This document shows positions 1-9,316 of a stretch of 64,000 bases of DNA, one piece after another. Source of the stretch: Roseibium hamelinense (GTDB taxonomy: Bacteria > Pseudomonadota > Alphaproteobacteria > Rhizobiales > Stappiaceae). A program made the position numbers and the translations under genes. Within the stretch, counting starts at the first letter, position 1, and each line of letters opens with the position of its first letter. The DNA is taken from the NCBI RefSeq assembly GCF_007830545.1, contig NZ_VLLF01000001.1:682001-746000 (forward strand), given 5' to 3'. The notes beneath the pieces were generated by a model that was given only the letters and a program-made list of their open reading frames with translations, searched no databases and had not been told where the DNA came from.

Positions 1-546
1 ATTTCAAGGGATAACCCTAGGGAGCTCGTCTCGCATGTCCGCCGCGCGCTGGAGGCCAAAGCCGACATCCTAGTCACGCTTGGCGGCGCTTCTGTGGGCG
101 ATCATGATCTGGTGCAGGATGTGCTTGGTAAGGAGGGAATGGATCTCTCATTTTGGCGCATTGCCATGCGCCCCGGCAAACCACTGATGGCGGGGCGTCT
201 GGGACACACAAAGGTGCTTGGTTTGCCGGGCAACCCGGTATCTAGCCTGGTCTGCGGCCTGCTGTTCCTGAAACCGCTGCTTTCAAAAATGCTTGGCCGC
301 GACGACCAAGAGCCTCAATTCGGATATGCCGTCCTCGGGGCACCGCTCCCGGAAAACGACCGGCGCCAGGACTATATCCGGGCAGGCCTGAACCTTGGAG
401 ATGATGGACAGCCGATCGCAAGTCCGTTCCAAAAACAGGACAGCTCGATGCTCGGCCTTTTGGCCCAATCCGGCGCCCTCATCGTGCGGCCGCCTCACGC
501 TACGGCAGCCTCTGCCGGAGACAAGGTCCAGATCATTAGGCTTTAG
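1..546 (+). CDS. moeA: MoeA, molybdopterin molybdenumtransferase (3' part)
   Basis: The reading frame is open from base 1, so the N-terminal part lies outside the window. The visible 181 residues contain the MoeA/MogA-type molybdopterin-binding signature GGASVGDHD at about residues 28-36, then FWRIAMRPGKPLMAG and the LGLPGNPVSS loop, followed by the small C-terminal beta domain of MoeA (about residues 110-181). MoeA inserts molybdate into adenylated molybdopterin to make molybdenum cofactor in the cytoplasm. Its TAG stop overlaps the TAA stop of the convergent RraA-like gene by two bases (544-545), so the catabolic operon abuts moeA directly. The family call is firm. A GTG at 94 is internal and not a start. 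Confidence 0.93.
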   Translation: MSRDNPRELVSHVRRALEAKADILVTLGGASVGDHDLVQDVLGKEGMDLSFWRIAMRPGKPLMAGRLGHTKVLGLPGNPVSSLVCGLLFLKPLLSKMLGRDDQEPQFGYAVLGAPLPENDRRQDYIRAGLNLGDDGQPIASPFQKQDSSMLGLLAQSGALIVRPPHATAASAGDKVQIIRL

Positions 547-1238
547 GTCCGGGATTTCTCGAATTCAAACCAAGCTGCTTCAAATTTCTCAAAATTGAAA
601 CCGGGTGCACGCGCCGGTGCCAGGATCAATTGCTCCGTTTGCAGCAGCTTGCGGATCGCCGTTTCAAGCCTTGGGAGAATGTTTTCTTCAATGATCACGG
701 CACCGTGGCGGTCGGCATGCACCAGCTCGCCCGGTTGGATCTCCAAGCCGAAGACTGTGACGGGAACATCGATCTCGCGCACATGGACGAAACCGTGACT
801 TGGACCGATCGACCCTGCGACCACAGGAAAACCGTCCGGCAGATCGCCGAGGTCCCGCATGACGCCGTTGGTCAACGCTCCGGACAGTCCAAACCCTTTG
901 TGAACGGTGGTGTTGATTTCGCCCCAATATGCACCGATTGCATCTGGATAATCGAGGTCTTCGACGACTGCCACGGCAGGGCGCAGCCCCTCCGCCATAT
1001 AGCGGTAATACGCCATCCGCCGGGCCTTGATCACTTCCGGTGGTTCGGTTGGAGGTGCCACAGCCGCGATCTTCGCTGTTCTGGCATAGCCGACCATGGC
1101 GCCGCCTTTTGGCGCGGAAGACAGCATGGTGCCGCGGGTAAAGCGGTTGAACCCGCGCTGTCCTTCGGCAACTTCAATGGCATTGCAAACAGTCGGAGTG
1201 TCGACCGACTTCAAGAGTTCAATCAGTTGCGGGGTCAT
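543..1238 (-). CDS. RraA-like / 4-hydroxy-4-methyl-2-oxoglutarate aldolase family protein
   Basis: The 231-residue protein has the RraA/HMG-aldolase fold signatures: the glycine-rich segment GLSGALTNGVMRD (117-129), with the Arg128-Asp129 pair that in family aldolases binds pyruvate carboxylate and metal, and VHADRHGAV (173-181). Family members are class II pyruvate aldolases, oxaloacetate decarboxylases or, in RraA itself, RNase E inhibitors. A catabolic lyase role is more likely here because it is the last gene of a nine-gene catabolic operon. Its ATG overlaps the stop of the upstream hydrolase (ATGA at 1235-1238), suggesting translational coupling. The substrate cannot be read from the sequence. 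Confidence 0.8.
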   Translation of the reverse strand: MTPQLIELLKSVDTPTVCNAIEVAEGQRGFNRFTRGTMLSSAPKGGAMVGYARTAKIAAVAPPTEPPEVIKARRMAYYRYMAEGLRPAVAVVEDLDYPDAIGAYWGEINTTVHKGFGLSGALTNGVMRDLGDLPDGFPVVAGSIGPSHGFVHVREIDVPVTVFGLEIQPGELVHADRHGAVIIEENILPRLETAIRKLLQTEQLILAPARAPGFNFEKFEAAWFEFEKSRT

Positions 1239-1930
1239 TCCAGCTCCATCCAGGCGGCCAGGGCGCGGTTGACCGCGTCCGGTTGTTCCAGCGTCGGCAA
1301 ATGCCCGGCTCCGTCAATGATCTCAAGGGTCGATCCCTTGACCAGGTCGTGCATCAACTCGTGCCGGTCGAGCGGGCACAGCTTGTCTTCCTTGCCCATG
1401 AGAATGAGCGTCGGCTTGCGGCACTGGATCAGGACATTCTGCTGATCAGGACGCGATTGAAGCGCGCGCGACTGACGCTCAAACACCTCGGGACCAAGGC
1501 CAAGTGCCATTTCCATACACAAGTCCAGGATCGGCTGGCGGTTTCCGGTCGGTGCAAGATATTGCGGTTTCAATTCATCCCGCATGACCTCAAGAAGCTG
1601 TCCATTGCGCACTTTTTCGATTTGCGGTTCGCGCTTTTTTTTCACCTCGTCCAGTTCCGCCCGCGGATTGGTGTCCAATAGAGCCAGCCGGTCGACGCGC
1701 TCAGGCGCCTGGCGCAGCACCTCCATCGCAACGATGCCGCCCATGGACAAGCCAGCCAATGCGAACCGTTCCGGACTGTGCTCGATGATCTCCCAGGCCA
1801 GCTCTTGAACCGTTTCATAAGCCGTGATCGGCGCAAGATGCACAGGCATTCGACTCGAAAAAAAAGCGAGTTGCGGACCATAGAGCCGCGCATCACACAT
1901 CATGCCCGGAATGAGCAGCAATGGGATCAC
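1235..1930 (-). CDS. alpha/beta hydrolase
   Basis: This 231-residue alpha/beta hydrolase carries an oxyanion-region start LLLIPGMMCDARLYGPQ, the nucleophile elbow GLSMGG with Ser62, a candidate acid Asp in MGKEDKLCP and the catalytic His in DGAGHLPTLEQP. Such enzymes cleave esters, lactones or C-C bonds in the cytoplasm. The frame is open upstream to 2050, but the preferred start is the GTG at 1930-1928: it overlaps the upstream TGA (GTGA), and the homologous sequence begins exactly there. The 40 residues before it are a shadow of the upstream gene. It is coupled at both ends to operon neighbours. An enol-lactone or ester hydrolase step is plausible but unproven. Confidence 0.78.
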   Translation of the reverse strand: MIPLLLIPGMMCDARLYGPQLAFFSSRMPVHLAPITAYETVQELAWEIIEHSPERFALAGLSMGGIVAMEVLRQAPERVDRLALLDTNPRAELDEVKKKREPQIEKVRNGQLLEVMRDELKPQYLAPTGNRQPILDLCMEMALGLGPEVFERQSRALQSRPDQQNVLIQCRKPTLILMGKEDKLCPLDRHELMHDLVKGSTLEIIDGAGHLPTLEQPDAVNRALAAWMELE

Positions 1931-3075
1931 GCTGCCGCTCCCGCGGCTCTCAAACCGGCAATCCCAGCTCCCTCGGCTAAGGCTCCAAGCTTGGCATAGG
2001 CGATTTCCGGATCCACTGCGCCATATCCGGCAAACGTGCCAAACCCGCAATCGGACCCCGCAATCACGCGGTCCGCGCCAACGATGTCGGTGAAGCGTTC
2101 AAGCCGTTGGGCAACCACTTGCGGATGCTCTATGAAATTGGTCGTCGTATCGACCACACCGGGAACCAGGATCTTGTCCTCCGGGATTTCCGCCTTCCGG
2201 TCCCGGAACACAGTCCATTCATGGGCATGGCGCGGGTTGGAGGTCTCAAATAGAACATATCTGGCGCGGGCGTCCATCAACGTGGAGAACACCTTATCCA
2301 TGGAGATGTCGCACACATGCGGGCCTTCATAATTGCCCCAACAAATATGGATGCGAACCTGTGCGGGGTCGATGTTTTGTAACGCATGGTTCAAGGCTTC
2401 GACATGAGTTGCCGCGATCCTCACGAACTCATCATCGGACAAATCGTTGAACAGCATATGCCGCGACAGAGCCAGGTCCGGACAGTCCAGCTGCAGGTCC
2501 ATCCCGGCTGCGACAATCGTCTCATACTCAGCCTTCATGGCATCGGCGAGCGCATCCAGATAGGCTTTCCGAGTCGGGTAGAAATCGTTTTGCAGAAACA
2601 GCGAAATCACACCAGGCGAGGCCGCATTCATGAAGCCTCTCTCCGCTCCGTGCTCAGCCATAGCCGCCTTCAGATTGGCGATGTCCTTTTCAAGCTCGCC
2701 CTGCCCTTTTGAAGTCACCTCCCCGGTGCACATCGGCCTTGCGTATTTTGGCGTGCCGCCGCTTTCGGCGAGGCGTTTCAAAAAGGTCGGATACAGCTTG
2801 AGATCCGCAGGGGCGTTGCGCGGGCTGTCGCCGGAAAAGCCGGTGTAGCGGTCCTTGACGTAAGTCGCGTACGATATTTTCGAGGTTTCGCCATCGCTGA
2901 CAATGGTCACGCCGGCATCAACTTGCCGCTTGACCGTGTCAGAGACCGCTTTTGCCATTGCCGCATCAAAAGCGTCCTGGTGGAAGGGCTCTTCGCGCTC
3001 CCGCGCAAAGATGAAATCAACGACCTCCTGTGTGCGCGGCAATGACCCCACATGAGTAACTTCTATTTTGGCCAT
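1927..3075 (-). CDS. MetE C-terminal-like cobalamin-independent methyltransferase
   Basis: The 382-residue protein matches the catalytic (C-terminal) half of cobalamin-independent methionine synthase. It opens with VTHVGSLPR, has the VSDGETSK strand (59-66), and carries the family zinc ligands His243 and Cys245 (HICWG), Glu277 (FETSNPRHAHEW) and Cys343 (GSDCGF). It lacks the N-terminal MetE half. Stand-alone members of this family move methyl or alkyl groups between thiols and folate or corrinoid partners, or act as coenzyme-M-type transferases. Its place in a catabolic operon suggests demethylation or thiol transfer on the substrate rather than methionine synthesis. It overlaps the hydrolase start by four bases. 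Confidence 0.78.
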   Translation of the reverse strand: MAKIEVTHVGSLPRTQEVVDFIFAREREEPFHQDAFDAAMAKAVSDTVKRQVDAGVTIVSDGETSKISYATYVKDRYTGFSGDSPRNAPADLKLYPTFLKRLAESGGTPKYARPMCTGEVTSKGQGELEKDIANLKAAMAEHGAERGFMNAASPGVISLFLQNDFYPTRKAYLDALADAMKAEYETIVAAGMDLQLDCPDLALSRHMLFNDLSDDEFVRIAATHVEALNHALQNIDPAQVRIHICWGNYEGPHVCDISMDKVFSTLMDARARYVLFETSNPRHAHEWTVFRDRKAEIPEDKILVPGVVDTTTNFIEHPQVVAQRLERFTDIVGADRVIAGSDCGFGTFAGYGAVDPEIAYAKLGALAEGAGIAGLRAAGAAA

Positions 3076-3138
3076 CGTTTTCCTCGTTGTCTCACAAGCC
3101 GTCTGTGCCCGCTATTTTTCAAAAAAGCTTCCGCGCCT

Positions 3139-4104
3139 TCAGTTAGTCCAGGTCGGTCCGGCCTTGTCTGCCGTATTCATGACACGAAACAGGCTTGCCT
3201 CACCGCTCATCGCCGGGACCAACGTGTGTTCAAGTCCTGGCGGAACCGCGCAAGTGTCTCCCGGCGCGAGCGTTTTTTCTCCGCCCGCCCAACCGAGCTT
3301 CCAGTGACCGCGCATGACCATCAAGATCTCATGTGCTGACAGTTTGTAGGCATTTTCCGGCAGCGAGCCGCGGGTCAAGAATTCGACCTCAAAACCGGGC
3401 CGGTCCTTCAGCAGACCCGTTTCGCCAATGACCTGGCACGGCCGTTTTGCGGCCAGGGCCATCATGTCCCAGTATCGCGCTACATAATCGCGTACGACCT
3501 TATCGTTTTCAGGCTCCGGAAAGGCGCTCAACTCAGCATCGCTGAGAAGCGGCATCGGGCACACTCCGGCCGGCAGCGTCTGGCCCTTCTTGGTGTCGTA
3601 CAAAACACCATTTTCACCAAGCACCAGACCGTGATCCTTGGCATCTTCGATGACCTGCGGCGCCCAGATCACGCCGCCTCCGGCATCATCTCCGCCCAGG
3701 ATTGCCATGATCATTCCGTAGTCGGTGCCAATGTTTTCAAATCCCCGGAAAATACCGGTCGGGATGTTGAAGATATCGCCTTCCTCTAAAACAACCTCGC
3801 CCGCTGTGCCCCAGCGCCCCCAGAAGAACCGCCAGCGGCCTTTCAATACGTAGAAGACTTCTGCCGTCCGGTGTGAATGAAGCGAATTCCGGCATTTGGG
3901 TGGCTGACCAGCCGCGCCGATATTGAAGCCCGGTGTATCCTTGATGTGAACATGCTGGTCAGGACTTTCGGACACCCCGCCGCCGATGATGGTGAAATTC
4001 TCTTTATGGTCGGAACCGGGTGTGTGCGCATCGATGAAGGCGGTCCGGCACGGTTTCAAGTCGCCATAGCGGACGATTCGGGTTTCCATTTCCTCTGGGG
4101 TCAT
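3139..4104 (-). CDS. bicupin protein (possible dioxygenase or isomerase)
   Basis: The 321-residue protein holds two cupin barrels. The first (about 60-130) has the metal-site motif NSLHSHRTAEVFYVLKG (His76, His78, Glu82) followed by GDIFNIPTGIFRGFEN. The second (about 230-310) has SAHEILMVMRG and PGDTCAVPPGLEHTL. The layout resembles gentisate-dioxygenase-type or sugar-processing bicupins. Only the first barrel keeps an obvious HxH..E metal site, so the second may be structural or use another set. It lies 63 bp upstream of the MetE-like gene and 27 bp downstream of a SnoaL-like gene in the same operon. Its reaction is not identifiable. Confidence 0.68.
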   Translation of the reverse strand: MTPEEMETRIVRYGDLKPCRTAFIDAHTPGSDHKENFTIIGGGVSESPDQHVHIKDTPGFNIGAAGQPPKCRNSLHSHRTAEVFYVLKGRWRFFWGRWGTAGEVVLEEGDIFNIPTGIFRGFENIGTDYGMIMAILGGDDAGGGVIWAPQVIEDAKDHGLVLGENGVLYDTKKGQTLPAGVCPMPLLSDAELSAFPEPENDKVVRDYVARYWDMMALAAKRPCQVIGETGLLKDRPGFEVEFLTRGSLPENAYKLSAHEILMVMRGHWKLGWAGGEKTLAPGDTCAVPPGLEHTLVPAMSGEASLFRVMNTADKAGPTWTN

Positions 4105-4131
4105 AATCGGAACTTTCTTGAAAACAATAAT

Positions 4132-5100
4132 TCAACCGGTCTTAAGGGCGATCTGCTTCCAGATCGCGGTTTCGTCGTAGAGGACGTATTCACGGCGCAG
4201 CCCCCACGGACCGAACTCGGCATGGCTTGCCCCCATGACATAGACTTCGGCCCCCGTCGGGGCGCCGAACACGCCCCAGCCATCATGCTTACCGTGCAAA
4301 GACCACCGGATCGCCGCGCGCGGCGGCATCAGGGGATCGTCGCGGCCAATCTGGTGTTCAATGTTAAAGTTCGCGGAGGGAAAGCTGGCGCGCAGCCCCA
4401 TCCAGAACCTGTCGGCATCCTCGAAGGAAACACCGTTTGTTCCGCCGGGATAGGCAAGCTGGCAGGCGCGGTCATATTCAGCTTCGATGGCCGCCATATC
4501 CGCCCCCATGATCCGGGTCAGAATGTTGGCATATTTTGCGCCCCACTGGTTGTCGTTTCCCTTGCCGATGTAGGGGCCGGGCTTGTCAATGGCGGGCGTA
4601 AACGGGCGAACGCAGGCCTCCGCCCCTCCTTCGCGCACGATCAAATCGTGTGCATATTGTTTCGGGTCCCAACCCATCTGGCGCACGATCGCGCCCTGAT
4701 CGCGTATCAGCCATTCATCGTTGATCTGGTTGTTGATTGCATGGCAATCGGCGATGATCCGGTACTTGAGAGCCTTGCCGGTCGCCGCGCCATAAACGCC
4801 GTCACCCAAATGCGTCGCGGTCGATATTATCCTGTGCGATGACAGCATGCCGTCCTCGGGTGTGCCGGACCAGATCACATCCTCGCCAAGCAGCTTGCGA
4901 TCCGGAAACTCCGCCAAAGTGGCCATCGTAGCGCCGATCACCCCTTTGTTGCCGACCACCACCGACCCGGGCGAACGAACAACGATGTTATCGGAATAAT
5001 AGTGATGAAGAGTCGCGATCTTGCGGTCTTCCCAGATCTCTTTGGTGATCCCGATGATGTAGTCTGGAAAGTCTTTCCAGCGCGGGTCAAAGCCTTGCAT
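4132..5100 (-). CDS. two-domain SnoaL/NTF2-like protein
   Basis: The 322-residue protein appears to hold two NTF2-like (SnoaL, polyketide-cyclase-like) domains. The first (about 15-150) contains ITKEIWEDRKIATLHHYYSDNIVVRSPG, typical of SnoaL entry helices. The second (about 180-320) contains RIMGADMAAIEAEYDRACQ and ends with LRREYVLYDETAIWKQI. SnoaL-like folds act as isomerases, cyclases, hydrolases or dehydratases on small organic substrates. It is more distant from the other three SnoaL-like genes of this locus than they are from each other. Its start overlaps the end of the LacI gene by 14 bp, which supports co-translation. Confidence 0.65.
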   Translation of the reverse strand: MQGFDPRWKDFPDYIIGITKEIWEDRKIATLHHYYSDNIVVRSPGSVVVGNKGVIGATMATLAEFPDRKLLGEDVIWSGTPEDGMLSSHRIISTATHLGDGVYGAATGKALKYRIIADCHAINNQINDEWLIRDQGAIVRQMGWDPKQYAHDLIVREGGAEACVRPFTPAIDKPGPYIGKGNDNQWGAKYANILTRIMGADMAAIEAEYDRACQLAYPGGTNGVSFEDADRFWMGLRASFPSANFNIEHQIGRDDPLMPPRAAIRWSLHGKHDGWGVFGAPTGAEVYVMGASHAEFGPWGLRREYVLYDETAIWKQIALKTG

Positions 5101-6118
5101 CTGGCCATCCTTCAGGTATGCGTACGGACCCGCGGATCATCAGCGGACCATCAATCTTGATTTTTTGAACATGTGTACCGCCCTCCTCGATCCAATCGAG
5201 CAGCGTCGTGACCGTAGCCTCGACCATTCGGTTAGAGGGCTGGCGCAAGGTCGTGAGATCATAGGCAGGCCAGGACGCCAGAGACACATCGTCGTAGCCG
5301 ACAACCGAAACATCCCCTGGCACCGACAGCCCCAATTCAAAACGCAGCACATCCATGACCGCAAAAGCCATGTGGTCGTTGCCGACAAAAACAGCATCAG
5401 GCCGGTCAGTGCCCGCAAACAGCTTGCGAGCGGCATCGGCAGCAATTTCACGCTTGTACATGCCATCGATACACGCAATCAGCTCCAGCCCCGCCTGTTC
5501 CAGTCCCGCGCGAAAACCGGCTTCCCGGTCCCGTCCGGTCGACGCGCCGGACCAGCCTGCGATGTGGGCAATTTTCTGATGCCCGCCGGCGGCCAGAAAG
5601 GACGCGATCTTGCGCCCGCCTTCGAAATTGTCCGAGGTGACCTGATTGAGCCGGTCGTCGTCCTGACCGCGGTTGAACAACACGACAGGAACCCCGGCCG
5701 CGGCACATCTGGCCGCCAGATCGTTCGACATGCCGACCGACGCTGTAATGATGCCGTCAACCTGATAGTCCAGCAGTTCGCCCATAACCTGATCGATCCC
5801 GGCTTCGTCGTTTGACACCATGAAGACGAGGATGTGATAGCCGCGCGCCTGAAGCGCATTCGACAGCTTTTCCAGGGCATCCGGATAGAACTGGTTTTCA
5901 AGATAGGCCACAACGAGGCCGATGATCCGGGACCTTCCGGTAATGAGGGACCGGGCCAGAACATTCGGCCGGTAGCCAAGCTCATCGGCGGCTCTGAGAA
6001 CCTTTTCCGCCATTTTCGGGGAAACGGAGGCACCGGGTGTAAACACCCGGCTGACCGCCGACTGGCTGACGCCCGCCCGCTTGGCAACATCCACCGATGT
6101 GACCTTCTCCACCGTCAT
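5087..6118 (-). CDS. LacI-family transcriptional regulator
   Basis: The 343-residue protein has an N-terminal LacI helix-turn-helix (VTSVDVAKRAGVSQSAVSRVF, about residues 6-26) and hinge (LGYRPNVLARSLITGRS), then a periplasmic-binding-protein-like sensor domain (about 60-340) with IIGLVVAY and VGYDDVSLASWP. It probably represses this catabolic regulon and releases DNA on binding a sugar-like ligand. The ATG at 6118 overlaps the SDR stop (ATGA); the TTG one codon upstream is less likely. The locus contains three LacI-type palindromes at 9317-9330, 14570-14585 and 14625-14640 that fit as operators. Being inside the operon, it would control itself. Confidence 0.9.
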   Translation of the reverse strand: MTVEKVTSVDVAKRAGVSQSAVSRVFTPGASVSPKMAEKVLRAADELGYRPNVLARSLITGRSRIIGLVVAYLENQFYPDALEKLSNALQARGYHILVFMVSNDEAGIDQVMGELLDYQVDGIITASVGMSNDLAARCAAAGVPVVLFNRGQDDDRLNQVTSDNFEGGRKIASFLAAGGHQKIAHIAGWSGASTGRDREAGFRAGLEQAGLELIACIDGMYKREIAADAARKLFAGTDRPDAVFVGNDHMAFAVMDVLRFELGLSVPGDVSVVGYDDVSLASWPAYDLTTLRQPSNRMVEATVTTLLDWIEEGGTHVQKIKIDGPLMIRGSVRIPEGWPDARL

Positions 6119-6885
6119 CAATCTGCCGTCCAGCCCCCGTCAACCAACAGGGATGTTCCCGTGACCAGCGCAGACGCGTCGCTGGCGAGATACACAACCG
6201 CGCCCATGATGTCTTCAACGACACCCGTCCGGCCAAGCTTGATTTTTTCTTCGACCCACTTGACCCTTTCCGGGTTGTCGAAGGTGGCCTCAGTGAACGG
6301 TGTGCGGATGAACGTCGGGCAGATGGTGTTGACGCGGATCCTTGATTTTCCGAATTCCAGCGCCATGGCTTTGGTGAACCCCTCCACGGCGAATTTCGAA
6401 GCACAATAGACCGCGCGGTCTATGCCGCCGACATGGGCCATCTGGGACGACATGTTAATCAAGGAGCCCGTCTTGCCGGCTTTCAGCAACCCCACGGCCA
6501 CGGCCTGCGTGACGAAATAAGCGCCGCGCAGATTGACATTCATAACCGCATCAAAGTCTTCAGGCGACGTTTCGGTCGCCGGGGAATGGCGGGCAAGCCC
6601 GGCGCTGTTGACGAGGACATCAAACGGGCCTTTCTTGGACACGCTGACCTGCATATCCATGACGTCGGCGACATCCATTTGCAGTGCCGTCGCCGACCAG
6701 CCCCTGGCTGTCATCGCCGCAACGGCCTCTTCCAGCTTTTCAAGCCGCCGGGCCGCCAGAAACACATGTCCGCCGGCCTCAGCCAGGGCTGTGGCGCAGG
6801 CAAGGCCAATGCCTGAAGAGGCCCCGGTGACCAGCACCTTCTTTCCGGTTAGGGAAAAGCTCGGGGTTTTTGGAAGATCCATCAT
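6118..6885 (-). CDS. short-chain dehydrogenase/reductase
   Basis: This classical SDR of 255 residues has the NAD(P)-binding motif VTGASSGIG (19-27), NSAGL (93-97), catalytic Ser147, and the YxxxK pair Tyr160/Lys164 (YCASK). The C-terminal LVDGGW is also typical. It oxidises or reduces a hydroxyl or carbonyl with a nicotinamide cofactor. Asp71 in MDVAD is the usual adenine-contact residue. The ATG overlaps the stop of the upstream SnoaL-like gene (ATGA at 6882-6885), and its own stop overlaps the regulator start. It most likely serves an oxidation step in the pathway together with the HisD-like dehydrogenase. Confidence 0.9.
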   Translation of the reverse strand: MMDLPKTPSFSLTGKKVLVTGASSGIGLACATALAEAGGHVFLAARRLEKLEEAVAAMTARGWSATALQMDVADVMDMQVSVSKKGPFDVLVNSAGLARHSPATETSPEDFDAVMNVNLRGAYFVTQAVAVGLLKAGKTGSLINMSSQMAHVGGIDRAVYCASKFAVEGFTKAMALEFGKSRIRVNTICPTFIRTPFTEATFDNPERVKWVEEKIKLGRTGVVEDIMGAVVYLASDASALVTGTSLLVDGGWTAD

Positions 6886-7934
6886 GACAAGGCAACTCCG
6901 GTTTCTGGGTCAAAGCCCGCGCGGGCCTTGTTGAAGTCCCGGAGTCGCCGGAAAACGTCAACGCCCAATTGTGAGTAGGCATCGAGCAGATCGACCAAGA
7001 CCCAGTTTTCGCGGATCAGTCCGTTTTCGACCCGCCAGAAATCGAGACTGCGCATACTGATGCGCTTGCCTGATGGCGCAATGCCCATCCAGCCATCATC
7101 CGAAACGGTCTGGATCATGTTCGGCCAGCCTGTCACAGCGGCATAGTTGCGGTCTCCAAAGAAATGATAAGTGATATCATCGACATATTGGCCCCGGTCC
7201 GGCATGCCGCTCAAGAACGGGATCTGATGCCAATTCCGGAACCCCCTGATCCCGCGCCCGGTCCCGATGCCGGACGGCCCGTACCAGCTCATGCGCGGAT
7301 GCCAGAAGCGCGGCATTTCCATCACTTCAGGCCCGCCCTGCGACGGATGCTTTTTCAAATACTCGAGCATTTCGACGATATGGAAGCAGGTCGCAGCCCC
7401 CTGCTCGCCGTCATAGGGCCCTGGTACCAGACCGTCCTGGGTTGCGGGACCTGGAACATGCCACTCGCGGCCAAGGCTGGGAGCCATTGGCCAACTGCCC
7501 GCCTGCATCATGACCTCAGGAATATCCCAGAGCGCCTGAAATTCGGTCACCTTTCCGTCGGTAAACTTGAAAAATTCATGGAACCTCAAGGAAACCTGAT
7601 GGCCGGTCGGTGGAATATCCAGCCAGGACCGTTCGAATGACCCGGTATAGTAACCGCCGCAACCAACCCAGTTGTCACCCTTTTCCGTCGGCCCGGCCAT
7701 GACGATTGTATCGCGGCGCTCGAGATCCGGGATCGCTTTGAGCAATGGCGCGTAGGCCGTGTTGTAAAACGCATCAGGGCCGACGGTATCGCCAAACGGA
7801 TGGCACAGACGGAACAAGGCATCCGGGGCGCTTAGTTCCTGTAGCGCTCTGCGGACAGCACTTTCCTCGAAATCATACATGGCCGCCCGCAACGGAGCGA
7901 TCAGAGCCTTGTGACGGGTATGCGTGTCCATCAT
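6882..7934 (-). CDS. two-domain SnoaL/NTF2-like protein (paralogue of 14683-15681)
   Basis: The 350-residue protein has two SnoaL-like halves: about 15-160, with FRLCHPFGDTVGPDAF and WLDIPPTGHQVSLRFHEFFKF, and about 195-340, with WHPRMSWYGPSGIG, IAPSGKRISMRSLDFWRV and IRENWVLVDLLDAYSQLGVD. The second half closely parallels the proteins at 14683-15681 and 9350-9886. The pattern x-P-x-G-K-x-(6-9)-DFW/Y...G-x-I-x-(E/D)NWV matches the SnoaL_2/ester-cyclase branch of NTF2-like enzymes. The ATG overlaps the HisD-like stop by one base (TAATG), so it is translationally coupled. No reaction can be assigned. Confidence 0.72.
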   Translation of the reverse strand: MMDTHTRHKALIAPLRAAMYDFEESAVRRALQELSAPDALFRLCHPFGDTVGPDAFYNTAYAPLLKAIPDLERRDTIVMAGPTEKGDNWVGCGGYYTGSFERSWLDIPPTGHQVSLRFHEFFKFTDGKVTEFQALWDIPEVMMQAGSWPMAPSLGREWHVPGPATQDGLVPGPYDGEQGAATCFHIVEMLEYLKKHPSQGGPEVMEMPRFWHPRMSWYGPSGIGTGRGIRGFRNWHQIPFLSGMPDRGQYVDDITYHFFGDRNYAAVTGWPNMIQTVSDDGWMGIAPSGKRISMRSLDFWRVENGLIRENWVLVDLLDAYSQLGVDVFRRLRDFNKARAGFDPETGVALS

Positions 7935-9244
7935 TATTCCGCGGCCTCACCATAAGGCACATTGCCGCCGCCATACCGGCGCACCCGGATGTTTGCCTGC
8001 TCTGCATGCCCGACAAACCCCTCGAGCATACACAGGCGTGAGCAATATGCGCCCATCTCCGCGGCCGCCTCATCCGTCAGGATTTTCTGATAGGAGTGGG
8101 TCTTCAGGAACTTTCCAACCCACAGCCCTCCGGTGTACCGGCCGGCTTTCTTGGTGGGCAGCGTGTGGTTGGTGCCGATTACCTTGTCTCCATTGGCGAC
8201 ATTGGTTCTGGCACCGAGGAACAGGGCCCCGTAACAGGTCATGCGCTGCAGGAACCAGTCATCGCGGTCGGTCATGACCTGAACATGCTCGGATGCAATG
8301 TCGTCAGCCACTGCCAGCATTTCGTCATAGGTGCCGCAAAGGATCACCTCGCCATAGTCTTCCCAGGACTTTGCAGCCGTATCGGCGGTCGGCAGGATCT
8401 TCAAAAGCCGGTCAATCTCCTCCAGGGTCTGAGTGGCCAATTTGCGCGAATTTGTGACGAGGACCGCTGGAGAATTGTAGCCGTGTTCCGCCTGCCCCAG
8501 GAGGTCGGTGGCGCACATTTCCGCATCTACGGTGTCATCGGCAATCACCATGGTTTCGGTTGGCCCGGCAAAAAGGTCGATGCCGACCCGGCCGAAAAGC
8601 TGCCGTTTGGCTTCGGCGACAAACGCATTGCCCGGTCCAACCAGCATGTGCACCGGATCAATTGTTTCCGTGCCGATTGCCATTGCACCAACAGCCTGTA
8701 TGCCGCCAAGCACGTAGATCTCATGCGCTCCGCCCAGATGCATCGCGGCAATCACCGCCGGGTTCGGAGCGCCCTTAAAGGGCGGGGTTGCAGCGATGAT
8801 CCGCGGCACTCCGGCCACAGAGGCCGTGGCGACCGACATATGCGCCGAGGCCACCATCGGGAATTTCCCACCGGGCACGTAACAACCGACCGATTGGACG
8901 GGAATGTTCTTGTGACCCAGGATCACACCCGGCAGGGTTTCCACTTCAATGTCGAGCATGGAGTCGCGCTGGGCTTGAGCGAACCGGCGCACCTGAGTCT
9001 GAGCGAATTTGATATCGTCCATGTCGCGGTCTGAGACCTGGCTCATCAGCGCTTCAATCTCGGAGGGGGTCAGTTTGAAACTGTCCGGAGCATAATTGTC
9101 GAATTTCACTGACAAATCCCGGACCGCTTCGTCTCCTCTGAGTTCGATATCCTTGAGTGTGCCTTCGACAATGGCCCGCACCTTGGCGTCGTCTTCAGAC
9201 CGTTCCGCTTCGGGCTTGCCGCGCTTAAGATACTCAATCGCCAT
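7934..9244 (-). CDS. histidinol-dehydrogenase-like NAD-dependent dehydrogenase
   Basis: The 436-residue protein is a HisD paralogue: [12 protein letters not shown] (about 118-129), the cofactor loop [30 protein letters not shown], the zinc-site segment LLGQAEHG, and [20 protein letters not shown]. In catabolic operons HisD paralogues oxidise alcohols to acids in two NAD-dependent steps; HpsN, which acts on dihydroxypropanesulfonate, is the known example. A biosynthetic HisD role is unlikely because no his genes are near and the gene heads a catabolic operon. The start has a strong AAAGGGG ribosome site, and an operator-like palindrome lies 73 bp upstream. Whether it acts on a sulfonated substrate cannot be told. 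Confidence 0.85.
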   Translation of the reverse strand: MAIEYLKRGKPEAERSEDDAKVRAIVEGTLKDIELRGDEAVRDLSVKFDNYAPDSFKLTPSEIEALMSQVSDRDMDDIKFAQTQVRRFAQAQRDSMLDIEVETLPGVILGHKNIPVQSVGCYVPGGKFPMVASAHMSVATASVAGVPRIIAATPPFKGAPNPAVIAAMHLGGAHEIYVLGGIQAVGAMAIGTETIDPVHMLVGPGNAFVAEAKRQLFGRVGIDLFAGPTETMVIADDTVDAEMCATDLLGQAEHGYNSPAVLVTNSRKLATQTLEEIDRLLKILPTADTAAKSWEDYGEVILCGTYDEMLAVADDIASEHVQVMTDRDDWFLQRMTCYGALFLGARTNVANGDKVIGTNHTLPTKKAGRYTGGLWVGKFLKTHSYQKILTDEAAAEMGAYCSRLCMLEGFVGHAEQANIRVRRYGGGNVPYGEAAE

Positions 9245-9316
9245 GTTTCATCCCCTTTAAACCGCCTGAGGCCCTGGTCTTCCGCTGCCGGAGTTCATTC
9301 TTTTCCCGAGTGAATA

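Noticed and set aside
630..1445. 271-codon plus-strand frame over the RraA and hydrolase genes
   Set aside because: It is antisense to two well-supported genes and its product has no recognisable domain.
7934..9244. HisD-like gene as the histidine-biosynthesis hisD
   Set aside because: It lies first in a catabolic operon with overlapping genes and has no his neighbours; a HisD paralogue is the better reading.
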